Shown: positions 56,901 to 64,000 of the stretch, piece by piece
Numbering within the stretch: the first letter of the stretch is position 1
Layout of the letters: every line of letters begins with the position of its first letter
DNA from: Veillonella infantium
Lineage (GTDB): Bacteria; Bacillota; Negativicutes; Veillonellales; Veillonellaceae
Length of the DNA: 64,000 bases
Reading direction: 5' to 3'
NCBI RefSeq assembly: GCF_002959895.1
Contig: NZ_PPDD01000015.1
Location: 44,433-108,432 of the forward strand
Notes under the pieces: generated by a model
The model's input: the letters and a program-made list of their open reading frames with translations, nothing else
What the model was told of the DNA's origin: nothing
The model's database searches: none
Translations under genes and position numbers: made by a program

Positions 56901-59900
56901 AAGATGGTAAAGACGGCGTTGATGGTAAAATCGGCGTAAATGGTAAAGATGGTTCTTCCGTTGTGATCAACGGTAAAGACGGCTCCATCGGCCTCAATGG
57001 TAAAGACGGTAAAGATGGTCTTACTATGAAAGGCGAAAAAGGTGCTGACGGTGTAACTCGTATCGTTTACGAAGATAAAACTAACAACAAACATGAAGTA
57101 GCTACATTAGATGATGGTTTACGCTTCGACGCTAACTCCGGTGGCGAAAAGAAAAATAAACTTGGCTCTAAAGTAACTGTAAAAGGTACTGGCGCTAAAG
57201 CTGATTCCGAATATGATTCCTCTAACATCAAAACTAGCATCACTCAAGGTGCTGATGGTAACAGCGAAATCAACATCGGTTTGGCTAAAGATTTGAACAA
57301 CATCAACACAATTAAGAATGGTGGTAATGCTACTTTCACAATTGGCGGTAACGAATTTAAATTCGATGGCGGCAACGTGAACATGGGTGGCAACAACATC
57401 ACTAACCTTAAATCTGGTGGCGATGTAATCGATAACGCAGCTAACATTGGCGACGTAACTCGTATTTCTAAAGCTAACGATTTACACATTGCACCTACTA
57501 CAACTAATCGTGCAGGTGAAACTACCACATCTTACTCTTATGATGCAGCAGATAAATCCGTTACATTGAAATACAACGATGGCAATGGTACTAACCAAGC
57601 TGGTACAGTAGCAAAAATCGATTTGTCCGGTTTGGCAGATCAAATCAAAGATGGTTACTCCTTCTCCACAGATGCGAAAGGCAATGTAGTTGGTAACCAC
57701 GCTGTAACAGCAGTAGGCAACGGTAAAACTGTATCCTACGCAGCAGGCGATAATTTGACAATTACTCAAAATATCGATAATGCAACTGGTGAACAAACTT
57801 ATACATATGCATTGTCTAATGACATCAAAGTTGGTAACGACGGTAAAGATGGCAAAGACGGTGTTGATGGTAAAATCGGCGTAAACGGTAAAGATGGTTC
57901 CGCTGTTGTAATCAATGGTAAAGATGGTTCCATCGGTCTCAATGGTAAAGACGGCAAAGACGGTCTTACTATTAAAGGCGCTAACGGTCAAGACGGCGTT
58001 GACGGTAAAAACGGCAAAGACGGCATGACTCGTATCGTATACGAAGACAAAAACAACAATAAACACGAAGTGGCAACTACTGACGACGGCATGAAATATG
58101 CTGGCGATGATGGCCAAACTGATTCTACTAAAGTTATCGCTAAGAAATTGAACCAAACATTGGATATCACTGGTGGTGCAGATAAGTCTAAATTGACTGA
58201 TGGTAACATCGGCGTGAACAACGTAGATGGCAAGTTGAAAGTTCAATTGTCCAAAGAAGTTGACTTAACTCCATCCGGTTCCTTAACAATTGGCGATACT
58301 AAGATCACTGACGGTGGTTTAGTAATCAACAATGGTCCATCCATTACTAAAGGTGGCATCAATGCTGGTGACTTGAACATCACTAACGTGAAAGCTGGCG
58401 TAAATGACACTGATGCAGTCAACGTAAAACAATTGAAATCCGCTAAGACAGAAGTTAAAGCTGGTGACAACGTAACAGTTGATAAAACAATTGGTGCTGA
58501 TGGTCAAAACATTTACACAGTAAATGCAAAAGCAACTAACCTTGGCGATGCTGAACTTAACTACACAGCTAACAACGGTACTAAACAAAAAGTTAAATTG
58601 TCCGAAGGCTTGAACTTCGTTGACGGTAACTACACTAAAGCTTCCGTTGATGCAAACGGTGTTGTTAAATACGACGTAACACTTGGTAAAGTGAAAGACG
58701 GCGTTGACGGCAAACCAGGCGTGGATGGTGATAATGGTATCGCAACAGTTAAAACTGTAGTAGATACAATCAACAACTCCGGTTGGAAAGGTGACGTTAC
58801 TGGTAACACAGTAGGCGATCACAGTGCAACAATCGTAAAACCTGGCACAACTGTAAACTTCGGTGCAGGTAAAAACTTAACTGTTGAACAAATCGTTGAT
58901 AAAGTAACTGGTAACCATACTTACAACTATGCATTGTCCGACGATATCAAAGTTGGTAATGATGGTAAAGACGGTAAACCAGGTGTTGACGGTAAGATCG
59001 GTGTAAACGGTAAAGATGGTTCTGCTGTTGTAATCAACGGTAAAGACGGATCTATCGGCTTGAATGGTAAAGACGGTAAAGATGGTCTTACTTTCAAAGG
59101 TGCTAACGGTCAAGACGGCGTAGACGGTAAAAACGGTACAAACGGTATGACTCGTATCGTTTACGAAGATAGCAACAACAATAAACACGAAGTTGCTACT
59201 ACTGATGACGGCTTGAAATTCACTGGTAACAACGAAAGCGTTGTAAACAAAAATAAACTTAACTCCACAGTTAAAGTTAAAGGTGAAGGCGTTACTGAAG
59301 AGCAAGAAAAAACATTTGAATCTGCTGCAGGTAACATCGCTGTAACTGCTGATGGTAACGATACTTTGAACATTCGCTTGAATAAAAACATCAAAGGTAT
59401 CGACTCTATCCAAACTAAGGAAATCCACTTAGGTACACCTGATAATTACACAACAATTAAGAAAGATGGAGACCGCATTAAATACGGCGACAAAACATTC
59501 GCTAACACTGATGATATCTGGACAATCCAAGCTAATGGCACAGATGTTCCAGCTAACGGCGGTAAAGTAAATGTTAAAGGTGCTGACGGTATCACAGTAT
59601 CCAAATCTGCTAATGGCGAAATGACAATTAGCGGTGCTGGCCTTGGTACAATGAACAGCTTCAACGTTAAATCCTCTGGTAATACTACTGCTGATTCTGA
59701 AACAGCAGCTAAGAAAATTACTGATGGTAAAACTGTTGAGTTCTCCGGCGGTAAAAACCTCACTGTAAAACAAACTAGCGACGAAAACGGTGCTAAAGTA
59801 GAATATGCATTGAACAACAATGTAGACCTTACTAATAAAGGTTCCGTAACAATTGGCGATACTAAGATCACTGATGGTGGCTTAGTAATTAACAATGGCC

Positions 59901-61489
59901 CATCCGTAACTAAAGACGGTATCAATGCTGGTAATAAACAAATTACTAACGTTGAAGACGGTGTAAACGATACTGATGCAGTTAACGTACGTCAATTGAA
60001 AGAAGCTAAAACTAACCTTGTGGACGGTCAAAACACTAAAGTGACTGGCGACGGTTCTAAAGCTAACCCTTACAAAGTTAATGTTGAAGGCGATTTGAAC
60101 AAAATCACTTCCATCACTAACAAAGAAGGGGATGGCAAATTAGAATTCAAAGGTGACCAAGTTGTTAACGTAGCTGGCGACAACACAATCAAGCTTGATG
60201 GTAAAACTGGTGACATCACTGGCTTAACTAACAAAACTCTTGATTCCGCTGACTTCGCAACTAAAGGTCGTGCAGCAACTGAAGAACAATTGAAACTCGT
60301 TCAACAAGAAGCAGCTAAAAAATCTACTGAAAAAGTACAAGCTAAAGCTGATGCTAATAACATCGCTAAAGTAGCTCCTAAAGCTGGCGATACATTCGGT
60401 GCAGCTGGTGCAACATACGAAGTATCTGTAGATAAAAACGACGTTAAAGACGCAGCTCGTGAAGCAGTTACTGTAACAGGTGACAACAAAGCAATCACTG
60501 TAGACGTTCAACCAAATGCTACTAACCATACAACTAACTACCAAGTTAACTTCAATGGTAAGGAAGCAGCTAAACAAATTCCATTGACTTACAAAGAAAA
60601 TGGTGGCAATGCTAGAACAGTAATGTTATCTGACGGTTTAGACTTCTCTAACGGCGTAAATACTACTGCTCACACTGATGCGAACGGTAAAGTATCCTTC
60701 GACGTGAAAGGTGACCTCACTAACATCACTTCCATCTCTAACAACTCCAATGGTCCGAAAGTATCCTTCGGTGGAGATACTGTAAACATCACTGGTGGCA
60801 ACCTCAACATGGGCGGTAACAAAATCACTAATGTTCAACGTGGCACTAATGATACAGATGCAGTAAACGTTAAACAATTGAAAGATTCTCGTACTACATT
60901 GACATCTGATGATCATTCCGTAGTATTGAAAAAATCTGAAACTGCTGATGGCGGTTTGAACTATGACCTTTCTGTAAAAGGCGCAGTTGACCCTCGTGTA
61001 GATCAATTGAACGAAGAAATCGGTCGTGTAGGTGCTCAAGGTGCAGCATTGTCCGCATTGAAACCTATGCAATACGATCCATTGGAACCAACTCAAATCA
61101 TGGCTGGTTATGGTAACTACCGTGGTAACTCCGCGATTGCAGTGGGCGTAGCTCATTACAAAAACGAATCCACAATGTTCCATGGTGGCTTGTCTTGGGC
61201 TGGCGGCTCTAGCCACATGATGGCAAACGCTGGTGTAACTTGGAAAGTTGGCAACAGAGATGCTGAAGCAGCTGTAGCAGATCGCTACCGTAAAGGCCCT
61301 ATCAGCTCTGCATATGCAGTTCAAACTGAAATGGCTGCAATGAAAGCTCAAAATGCCGGATTAAAAGGTGAAGTATCCGACTTGAAATATGAAAACGAAC
61401 AAATTAAAGCTCAAAACGCTGGTCTACAAAGTGAAGTAGAAGTATTGAAAGCTCAAATGGCTGCAATGATGGCGAAAATGGGTATGTAA
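50912..61489 (+). CDS. Giant YadA-like trimeric autotransporter 2 (3525 aa)
   Basis: Paralogue of TAA 1. The extended signal peptide starts MNKVFKVVYSKSKGCYVVVP and ends near PVDA (about 53). Head roll repeats run to about 450 (AIGAGNRAAG, AIGRDNTATE, AIGRETKATG). A very long stalk alternates necks (DTDAVNVKQLK) with VDLTPSGSLTIGDT-type modules. Three near-identical collagen-like stretches lie at about 1989-2050, 2303-2372 and 2678-2750. The anchor starts near 3370 (GAQGAALSALKPMQYDPLEP) and is almost the same as in TAA 1. A coiled coil (NAGLKGEVSDLKYENEQIKA) ends at MAKMGM. AAAGGGG is the ribosome site. If fully extended the trimer would be one of the longest fibres on this cell. Confidence 0.92.
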   Translation: MNKVFKVVYSKSKGCYVVVPETAKNNNGKKKVLASVLAGLALVGGAVAGTPVDAYNSANPRTADNGSINTDGSRINIAANAKPANSVGVNSIVVGYQNTTDDNDGTTALGANNQAYGNSGLAVGNQNESSGGASTAIGAGNRAAGAATVAIGNVSNANAQSAIAIGSYNNVDYTKGTWQTAPKNAGAYSTVVGNYSSATGRESAAMGVYSNSAGPGSFAAGYKENALGQNSVAIGSENTSHVADTITIGQSNNAKTMGGISIGKNNLTDSADGNRGDVRRNHENSQIAIGRDNTATELDTIAIGRETKATGSGATVIGARAEAIGNNAIAIGQSGEGSPKVIAKGVNSIAIGMQSQTEGESGVALGAGTRANGQYGVAVGHIAKANVTRATALGDETNANIAEGVALGASSVTTTDKGVVGYNPSDLHTRKYTNLQGNVQTATTAAVSIGNGKTLTRQLTGLAAGTADTDAVNVAQLKNVGVAVTGNTGSSDFLTDGGKLNVRGEGRVSVAASDDGAKDSKLTLKFDDTGMVKAGKNVKVDEVTVNGKTTYTINAADTAAKYDFLTNATANGGKLDGEATPTKVQSGTTVNYAAGKNLTVKQDIETSLGQQTYTYSLNKDLKEITSITNNGGPTMHFGGNNISITGGNLDLGDNNITNLKSGGDVVNNAANIGDVTRISKANDLHIAPTAGTNNNVAEYTVDGNKKVTLTYQDGNGKTVNGPKAVIDLSGLKTGDMSSFNVKSTATEGKVAQGSAGVQEIRDGKTVEMQAGKNMTIKQTNNNGNAAVEFALNKDIDLTPDGSIKIGDTNITDNGLTINGGPSITKTGINAGGLNITNVKAGVNDNDAVNVSQLKQVRADERHIKPGEYAVDNNGKVTMTYLDGNNKDVPNETAVITGIAKQDLSNINKGGETVIQNLAKKSIDMENGKNTKVSNREINGVKTFKVDVEGDLTDITSITNKAGDGKVVFGGNQTVNVAGDHNISLNAKAGDITGLTNVTLDAPDFAKKGRAATEEQLNIVNNKFNNTVGLTGNTGATELQKLNKQGGLSFGVVGANNGEYIKTTASGSNVVADLSDSAKNKLNSTVVVEGKNAAKVTSNVIQNADGSTKTVYTVDVNNVKPTAASTEKVQAKADVAGSSDKNIAKVAPKAGENFGDAGATYEVNVSRNDVKDAAREAVTVNNANNNNNPITVTPVQDEANHNTTYQVTFDGDKAAKQIPLTYKANGTNEQKVTLDKGLNFTNGRNTTASVDAEGVVKYDVNKDLVNINSISNTTNGPKMEFGPNSINITNGPINMGDQNITNLKSGGDVVNNAANIGDVTRISKANDLHIAPTSSDRQGETTTSYAYDAASKSVTLKYNDGNGANQAGTVAKIDLSGLADQIKDGYSFSTDAKGNVVGNHAVTPVANGKTVSYAAGKNLTVAQNIDNATGEHTYTYALSNDVDLTPNGSLKIGDTILNNGGLTITGGPSVTKTGINAGNLNITNVKAGVNDTDAVNVKQLKDARTVVTSNDNSVTVNKTENGNQVTYDLHVAPGAAQSVWNVKSTGNTTADSEATAKTITDGKTVEMAAGKNLTVKQTSNNDGAKVEFGLAGDLTNIKTIKNEGPATFTIGGNEFKFDGGNVNMGDNNITNLKSGGDVINNAANIGDVNRISKANDIHIKDKTYTVNADKTVTLEYVDGNDNAVNKTAKIDLSNLPTGDKAAVESVVKKSAAAGDTNIADITVADGKQTGDANAKYEVNVSRNAVKDAAREAVTVNNANNSNNPITVTPVQDETNHNTTYQVTFDGDKAAKQIPLTYKANGSNDQKVTLDKGLNFTNGSNTTASVAADGVVKYDLNNNVNLTPSGSLTIGDTVVNNGGLTISGGPSVLKTGINAGNLNITNVKAGVNDTDAVNVKQLKDSRTVVTSNDNSVTVNKTENGNQVTYDLHVAPGAAQSTWNVKSTGNTTADSETTAKTITDGKTVEMAAGKNLTVKQTSNNDGAKVEFDLANDIKIGNDGKDGKDGVDGKIGVNGKDGSSVVINGKDGSIGLNGKDGKDGLTMKGEKGADGVTRIVYEDKTNNKHEVATLDDGLRFDANSGGEKKNKLGSKVTVKGTGAKADSEYDSSNIKTSITQGADGNSEINIGLAKDLNNINTIKNGGNATFTIGGNEFKFDGGNVNMGGNNITNLKSGGDVIDNAANIGDVTRISKANDLHIAPTTTNRAGETTTSYSYDAADKSVTLKYNDGNGTNQAGTVAKIDLSGLADQIKDGYSFSTDAKGNVVGNHAVTAVGNGKTVSYAAGDNLTITQNIDNATGEQTYTYALSNDIKVGNDGKDGKDGVDGKIGVNGKDGSAVVINGKDGSIGLNGKDGKDGLTIKGANGQDGVDGKNGKDGMTRIVYEDKNNNKHEVATTDDGMKYAGDDGQTDSTKVIAKKLNQTLDITGGADKSKLTDGNIGVNNVDGKLKVQLSKEVDLTPSGSLTIGDTKITDGGLVINNGPSITKGGINAGDLNITNVKAGVNDTDAVNVKQLKSAKTEVKAGDNVTVDKTIGADGQNIYTVNAKATNLGDAELNYTANNGTKQKVKLSEGLNFVDGNYTKASVDANGVVKYDVTLGKVKDGVDGKPGVDGDNGIATVKTVVDTINNSGWKGDVTGNTVGDHSATIVKPGTTVNFGAGKNLTVEQIVDKVTGNHTYNYALSDDIKVGNDGKDGKPGVDGKIGVNGKDGSAVVINGKDGSIGLNGKDGKDGLTFKGANGQDGVDGKNGTNGMTRIVYEDSNNNKHEVATTDDGLKFTGNNESVVNKNKLNSTVKVKGEGVTEEQEKTFESAAGNIAVTADGNDTLNIRLNKNIKGIDSIQTKEIHLGTPDNYTTIKKDGDRIKYGDKTFANTDDIWTIQANGTDVPANGGKVNVKGADGITVSKSANGEMTISGAGLGTMNSFNVKSSGNTTADSETAAKKITDGKTVEFSGGKNLTVKQTSDENGAKVEYALNNNVDLTNKGSVTIGDTKITDGGLVINNGPSVTKDGINAGNKQITNVEDGVNDTDAVNVRQLKEAKTNLVDGQNTKVTGDGSKANPYKVNVEGDLNKITSITNKEGDGKLEFKGDQVVNVAGDNTIKLDGKTGDITGLTNKTLDSADFATKGRAATEEQLKLVQQEAAKKSTEKVQAKADANNIAKVAPKAGDTFGAAGATYEVSVDKNDVKDAAREAVTVTGDNKAITVDVQPNATNHTTNYQVNFNGKEAAKQIPLTYKENGGNARTVMLSDGLDFSNGVNTTAHTDANGKVSFDVKGDLTNITSISNNSNGPKVSFGGDTVNITGGNLNMGGNKITNVQRGTNDTDAVNVKQLKDSRTTLTSDDHSVVLKKSETADGGLNYDLSVKGAVDPRVDQLNEEIGRVGAQGAALSALKPMQYDPLEPTQIMAGYGNYRGNSAIAVGVAHYKNESTMFHGGLSWAGGSSHMMANAGVTWKVGNRDAEAAVADRYRKGPISSAYAVQTEMAAMKAQNAGLKGEVSDLKYENEQIKAQNAGLQSEVEVLKAQMAAMMAKMGM
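56880..59160 (+). repeat. Three collagen-like cassettes in TAA 2
   Basis: Segments at about 56880-57060, 57820-58030 and 58945-59160 each encode GNDGKDGKxGVDGKIGVNGK, then GSIGLNGKDGKDGLT and an RIVYED segment. Near-identity between copies suggests recent duplication or gene conversion. Confidence 0.82.
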
Positions 61490-61552
61490 TTAGTTACACT
61501 TTCAAATAAACTAGGTGTCAAAACCCACTTAGTAAATGGATACAACTGGTAA

Positions 61553-61570
61553 GGGCTCCTTCGGGGGCCC
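61553..61570 (+). other. Hairpin between TAA 2 and its downstream gene
   Basis: GGGCTCC, TTCG tetraloop, GGGGCCC, no T-run after it. It takes the same place as the 49239 hairpin in module 1 though the sequence differs. Confidence 0.6.
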
Positions 61571-61611
61571 TCGTCCAGCACATTAATTCGACTATGGAAA
61601 GAGGAATAGAT

Positions 61612-62412
61612 ATGAAAAAATCTACAATGCTTGCTTTCACAGCAGCAGTTTTATTGAGCGCAGCATCCTTTACTGGTCATGCAGCTAGCGCTCCAACATA
61701 TGATGACAACTTGATCTTGCCTAACCCTGCATCTGCGCCTGGTTTGAGCAATGTTGTGTTGGTACCTGTGGCTAGCCCACAAGTAGTACAATCTCTTCAT
61801 GATTACGTGAAAGCATGGGAAAATGCTGAACAAAAAATCGCTTTAGCAGAAGCTAAACGCGACAAGCATGAACAATTGACTAAAGCTGATAAAAAATGGT
61901 TACATTCCAAAGATAAACATAACTATGCTGATTACTTCCGTACACATTCTTTAGGTCGTGTACATGGCTTTGAAACAGCTTTAAATTGGAACGGTGAAAA
62001 CCGCAACAAAAATGAATACGAATACTTTGAAATGCCTAAATACAATGAAAAAGATGGCTTTGTAAATAGCTATGGATTTAATGTATTGCGCGGCATGGTA
62101 GATCGTGTTAACGAAGTTGTACAAAAACAAAAACAAGTAGGCGGTCCTATGACTGACGACGAAGCACAAGCATTAGAAGATGCAATCTTGGATATCCTTG
62201 CACAAGAGCAAGAACATGTATCTAACGAAGAACTTCGTCACTACATGAACGAAACAATTTGGTTCGCTGCTAAAGAAACAGTTAAAAATAAAGCCAGTGA
62301 AGAACCAACTGCTGCTGATGAGCACGTAGTAGACCTTCGCAAAGCTATCAACGAACCAATGGGTAGCAATGACTACAACAAAGTTGATTTGCGCAGTGCG
62401 ATTCAACAATAA
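61612..62412 (+). CDS. TAA-linked secreted protein, copy 2
   Basis: A 266-aa paralogue of the 49363 protein. The signal peptide is about 1-27 (cleaved after HAA-S), and mature APTYDDNLILPNPASAPGL follows. The conserved NRNKNEYEYFEMPKYNEKDG block and NEELRHYMNETIWFAAKETV lie in the same order, and it ends with VDLRKAI and VDLRSAI. I chose the ATG at 61612 because GAGGA lies 6 bp before it; an in-frame ATG at 61594 lacks such a site. It lies 122 bp after giant TAA 2. Conservation is strongest in the mature blocks and the C-terminal repeats, suggesting these carry the function, which is unknown. Confidence 0.75.
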   Translation: MKKSTMLAFTAAVLLSAASFTGHAASAPTYDDNLILPNPASAPGLSNVVLVPVASPQVVQSLHDYVKAWENAEQKIALAEAKRDKHEQLTKADKKWLHSKDKHNYADYFRTHSLGRVHGFETALNWNGENRNKNEYEYFEMPKYNEKDGFVNSYGFNVLRGMVDRVNEVVQKQKQVGGPMTDDEAQALEDAILDILAQEQEHVSNEELRHYMNETIWFAAKETVKNKASEEPTAADEHVVDLRKAINEPMGSNDYNKVDLRSAIQQ

Positions 62413-62540
62413 ATGATATCTATAGTAATGTAGGTGTTGTAGCCTTTTCTTCTCTCGTTAAAAGGCTTAGTTGATCTCTAATACATACTGATGATATATG
62501 ATGTATCCCTTACATACACATATATCTAAAATGACACATT

Positions 62541-62568
62541 GGCCCTTATATTGAGTTTATGAGGGCCC
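62541..62568. other. Hairpin after module 2
   Basis: GGCCCT / AGGGCC around an AT-rich loop; weaker than, but in the same place as, the 50266 hairpin. Confidence 0.5.
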
Positions 62569-62570
62569 TA

Positions 62571-62607
62571 TACCCTGGACCCCCGACTAGGGAACACAAA
62601 TCCTTAT
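62571..62607 (+). other. Conserved TACCCTGGACCC...CACAAATCCTTAT element, copy 2
   Basis: Second copy of the element at 50306, with a few small insertions. Confidence 0.65.
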
Positions 62608-62608
62608 T

Positions 62609-62645
62609 AAACAACGCCATCCGATTGGATGGCGTTGTTTTTATA
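62609..62645 (+). terminator. Strong terminator of module 2
   Basis: AAACAACGCCATCC / GGATGGCGTTGTTT with a GATT loop and T-run. Confidence 0.92.
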
Positions 62646-62690
62646 TCTATATAGTTGTTAATTGGCTTATAGGACAAAAAGTGTGTGTAA

Positions 62691-62745
62691 AAACCCTTAT
62701 AACACTAGATATTTACTAGTGTTATAAGGGTTTAATCTTTTTCTG
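62691..62745 (+). terminator. Hairpin between the doubled left IRs of IS copy 2
   Basis: Perfect 18-bp stem AAACCCTTATAACACTAG / CTAGTGTTATAAGGGTTT, loop ATATTTA, then AATCTTTTTCT. The stem sequence is unlike that of IS copy 1 but the structure and place are the same. Confidence 0.75.
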
Positions 62746-62860
62746 GAGAAGTTTGAGGGTGGACAAAAAGTGTGGGTGAAAACATCAATTAACCCTTGTA
62801 ATTGCTAACTAAAATGAGGTTATATCTTCCTATATATAAACAAATATGGAGGAAGAGTTT

Positions 62861-63973
62861 ATGCGACAAATAAAATGTCCTGATTGTAATGAAAAATGTA
62901 TTAAACATGGTATTTTAAAATCTGGTTCTCAGCGTTGGTTTTGCAAACATTGTAAGGGGGCATTTACCGTTAAAATTAATAATTTAAGTAGAGAGTTAAA
63001 CCTATTCTTGAATTGGTTATTCAGTACCGATATTCAAGCTGATATGCCTGGTAAAGGTCGTACATTTAGGCGTAAAACCGCTAAATTTTGGTCCATATGG
63101 CCATTGCCACCAATAGTGGAAGAAGTACATGATGTGGTATATCTTGATGGAATTTACTTATCTAGGAATTTATGTGTGTTGATTTGTTGCAATGATACTC
63201 ATGTTCTAGGCTGGTATGTCTGCCGTTATGAGCATGCTAGAGCTTGGCAGTGCTTAATGGAACGGATTGTTGAACCTAAAGTCGTTGTGTCTGATGGTGC
63301 TAATGGTTTACCTAAAGCATTACGAAAAGTTTGGCCTCATAGTAGCCACCAAAGATGCCTATTTCATATTTTTTGTCAGGTTAGACGATATACGACAAGT
63401 AGACCTAAAACGTTAGCTGGGAAGGACCTTTATAGTCTTGCCAAAGCTTTATTTAATGTGAAAACAATGGATCAAGCCTTTATATGGATTAATGAGCTTT
63501 CAGCGTGGCGCATGACATATTCTGATTTTTTACGAGAAATGACGATTGATGAATTTGGAAACAAACGCTCTACACATGAGCGTTTGCTTAAAGCTGAATC
63601 ATCATTATGGCGCCTGATTAGGCAACAAACTTTATTTACATTTTTGGAATGCATTGATATTACAGTACCTACAACAAATAATCGTATTGAAGGTGGAGTA
63701 AATGCTCAACTAAGAAGTATGTTACGGGCTCATAGGGGCCTTTCACTTGAAAGAAGACTAAAAGCGGTCTATTGGTGGTGCTATATGCACTCACCAAGAC
63801 CGCTTTCTATTTCAGATATATTAAATTGTATGCCTACAGATGAATCGATTGCTGCTATCTACAAACGGTTATCTGATTATTGCCAAATAGATCGTTCAAT
63901 CCCTCAATGGGGTGATGCTCCTGTTTGGAATGAGCTACATATGTCTACAGATTTTCCAACTTATTGGGATTAG
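62861..63973 (+). CDS. IS256-type transposase, intact
   Basis: A 370-aa DDE transposase of the IS256 family variant with an N-terminal zinc ribbon (CPDC and CKHC, residues 5-34). Catalytic Asp in VYLDGIYL (about 104), second Asp in VVSDGANG (about 152), and Glu in NNRIEGGVNAQLR (about 282). CLFHIFCQVRRYTT follows the second Asp. I chose the ATG at 62861 because GGAGG lies upstream at proper distance and it aligns with the start of the paralogue; an in-frame ATG at 62846 overlaps that site. The frame is complete and the terminal repeats are perfect, so the element may be active. Confidence 0.88.
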   Translation: MRQIKCPDCNEKCIKHGILKSGSQRWFCKHCKGAFTVKINNLSRELNLFLNWLFSTDIQADMPGKGRTFRRKTAKFWSIWPLPPIVEEVHDVVYLDGIYLSRNLCVLICCNDTHVLGWYVCRYEHARAWQCLMERIVEPKVVVSDGANGLPKALRKVWPHSSHQRCLFHIFCQVRRYTTSRPKTLAGKDLYSLAKALFNVKTMDQAFIWINELSAWRMTYSDFLREMTIDEFGNKRSTHERLLKAESSLWRLIRQQTLFTFLECIDITVPTTNNRIEGGVNAQLRSMLRAHRGLSLERRLKAVYWWCYMHSPRPLSISDILNCMPTDESIAAIYKRLSDYCQIDRSIPQWGDAPVWNELHMSTDFPTYWD

Positions 63974-64000
63974 TCACACACACTTTTTGTCCTATAACCC

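Larger units (their letters stand above)
62667..63997 (+). mobile_element. IS256-type insertion sequence (zinc-ribbon variant), copy 2
   Basis: A 1331-bp element with perfect 22-bp terminal inverted repeats (62667-62688 and 63976-63997, starting TTATAGGACAAAAAGTG). The left end has a second, partial copy of the repeat (GGACAAAAAGTGTGGG at 62761) and a hairpin in between. Related to but clearly diverged from the 20575 element. The right flank is cut by the window end, so the target duplication cannot be checked. Confidence 0.85.

Noticed and set aside
56880..59160. CRISPR-like repeated units
   Set aside because: The repeats are in-frame collagen-like coding cassettes without spacers of fixed length.

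Overview
The window looks like a chromosomal segment of a diderm Firmicute of the class Negativicutes, most likely Veillonella. The reasons are low G+C DNA that combines outer-membrane biology (LPS or capsule assembly genes, autotransporter beta-barrels, OmpM-type porin fragments) with SLH domains that tether the outer membrane to peptidoglycan. Genus is inferred from gene content, not from a marker gene. No rRNA, tRNA or CRISPR array was seen.

Positions 1-6400 hold LPS core / surface glycan genes: a WaaE-like GT2 glycosyltransferase, a membrane sulfatase-fold transferase, a GT4 glycosyltransferase, a VirK/YbjX (DUF535) protein and an O-antigen ligase-like protein. Positions 6400-18500 hold a heteropolysaccharide operon: a WbaP-like initiating phosphotransferase behind an attenuator-like terminator, an acyltransferase, UDP-galactopyranose mutase (galactofuranose supply), a DUF4422 protein, GT2 and GT4 enzymes, a HAD-domain fusion, a Wzx flippase, a Wzz-like protein and a Wzy-like polymerase.

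Positions 18500-25000 are a scrambled accessory zone. It contains an orphan small gene, an ompM porin lacking its signal peptide and most of its SLH domain, an IS256-type (zinc-ribbon) insertion sequence whose transposase is split at an A-run, a TPR/HhH protein, a short ompM 3' scrap fused to a scrap of a toxin locus, a decayed acyltransferase and a small secreted protein.

Positions 25000-62600 are an adhesin island: two tandem paralogous monomeric autotransporters, a small secreted protein, a short YadA-like trimeric autotransporter (TAA), a passenger-less inverse autotransporter barrel, a TAA with a C-terminal SLH domain, a convergent methyltransferase, and two giant TAAs (2825 and 3525 aa). 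Each giant TAA is followed by a paralogous secreted protein and the same terminator block, so the pair is a duplicated module. Six adhesin genes share a TTTACA -35 box with a 16-17 bp spacer. A second IS of the same family closes the window.

The most notable signal is a pair of about 360-bp inverted repeats at 25027-25386 and 27912-28268 flanking the first autotransporter. Each repeat encodes an unannotated 33-aa holin-like peptide with its own promoter, a hairpin over its ribosome-binding site, and an opposing consensus promoter for a short antisense RNA. This is the layout of a type I toxin-antitoxin locus.
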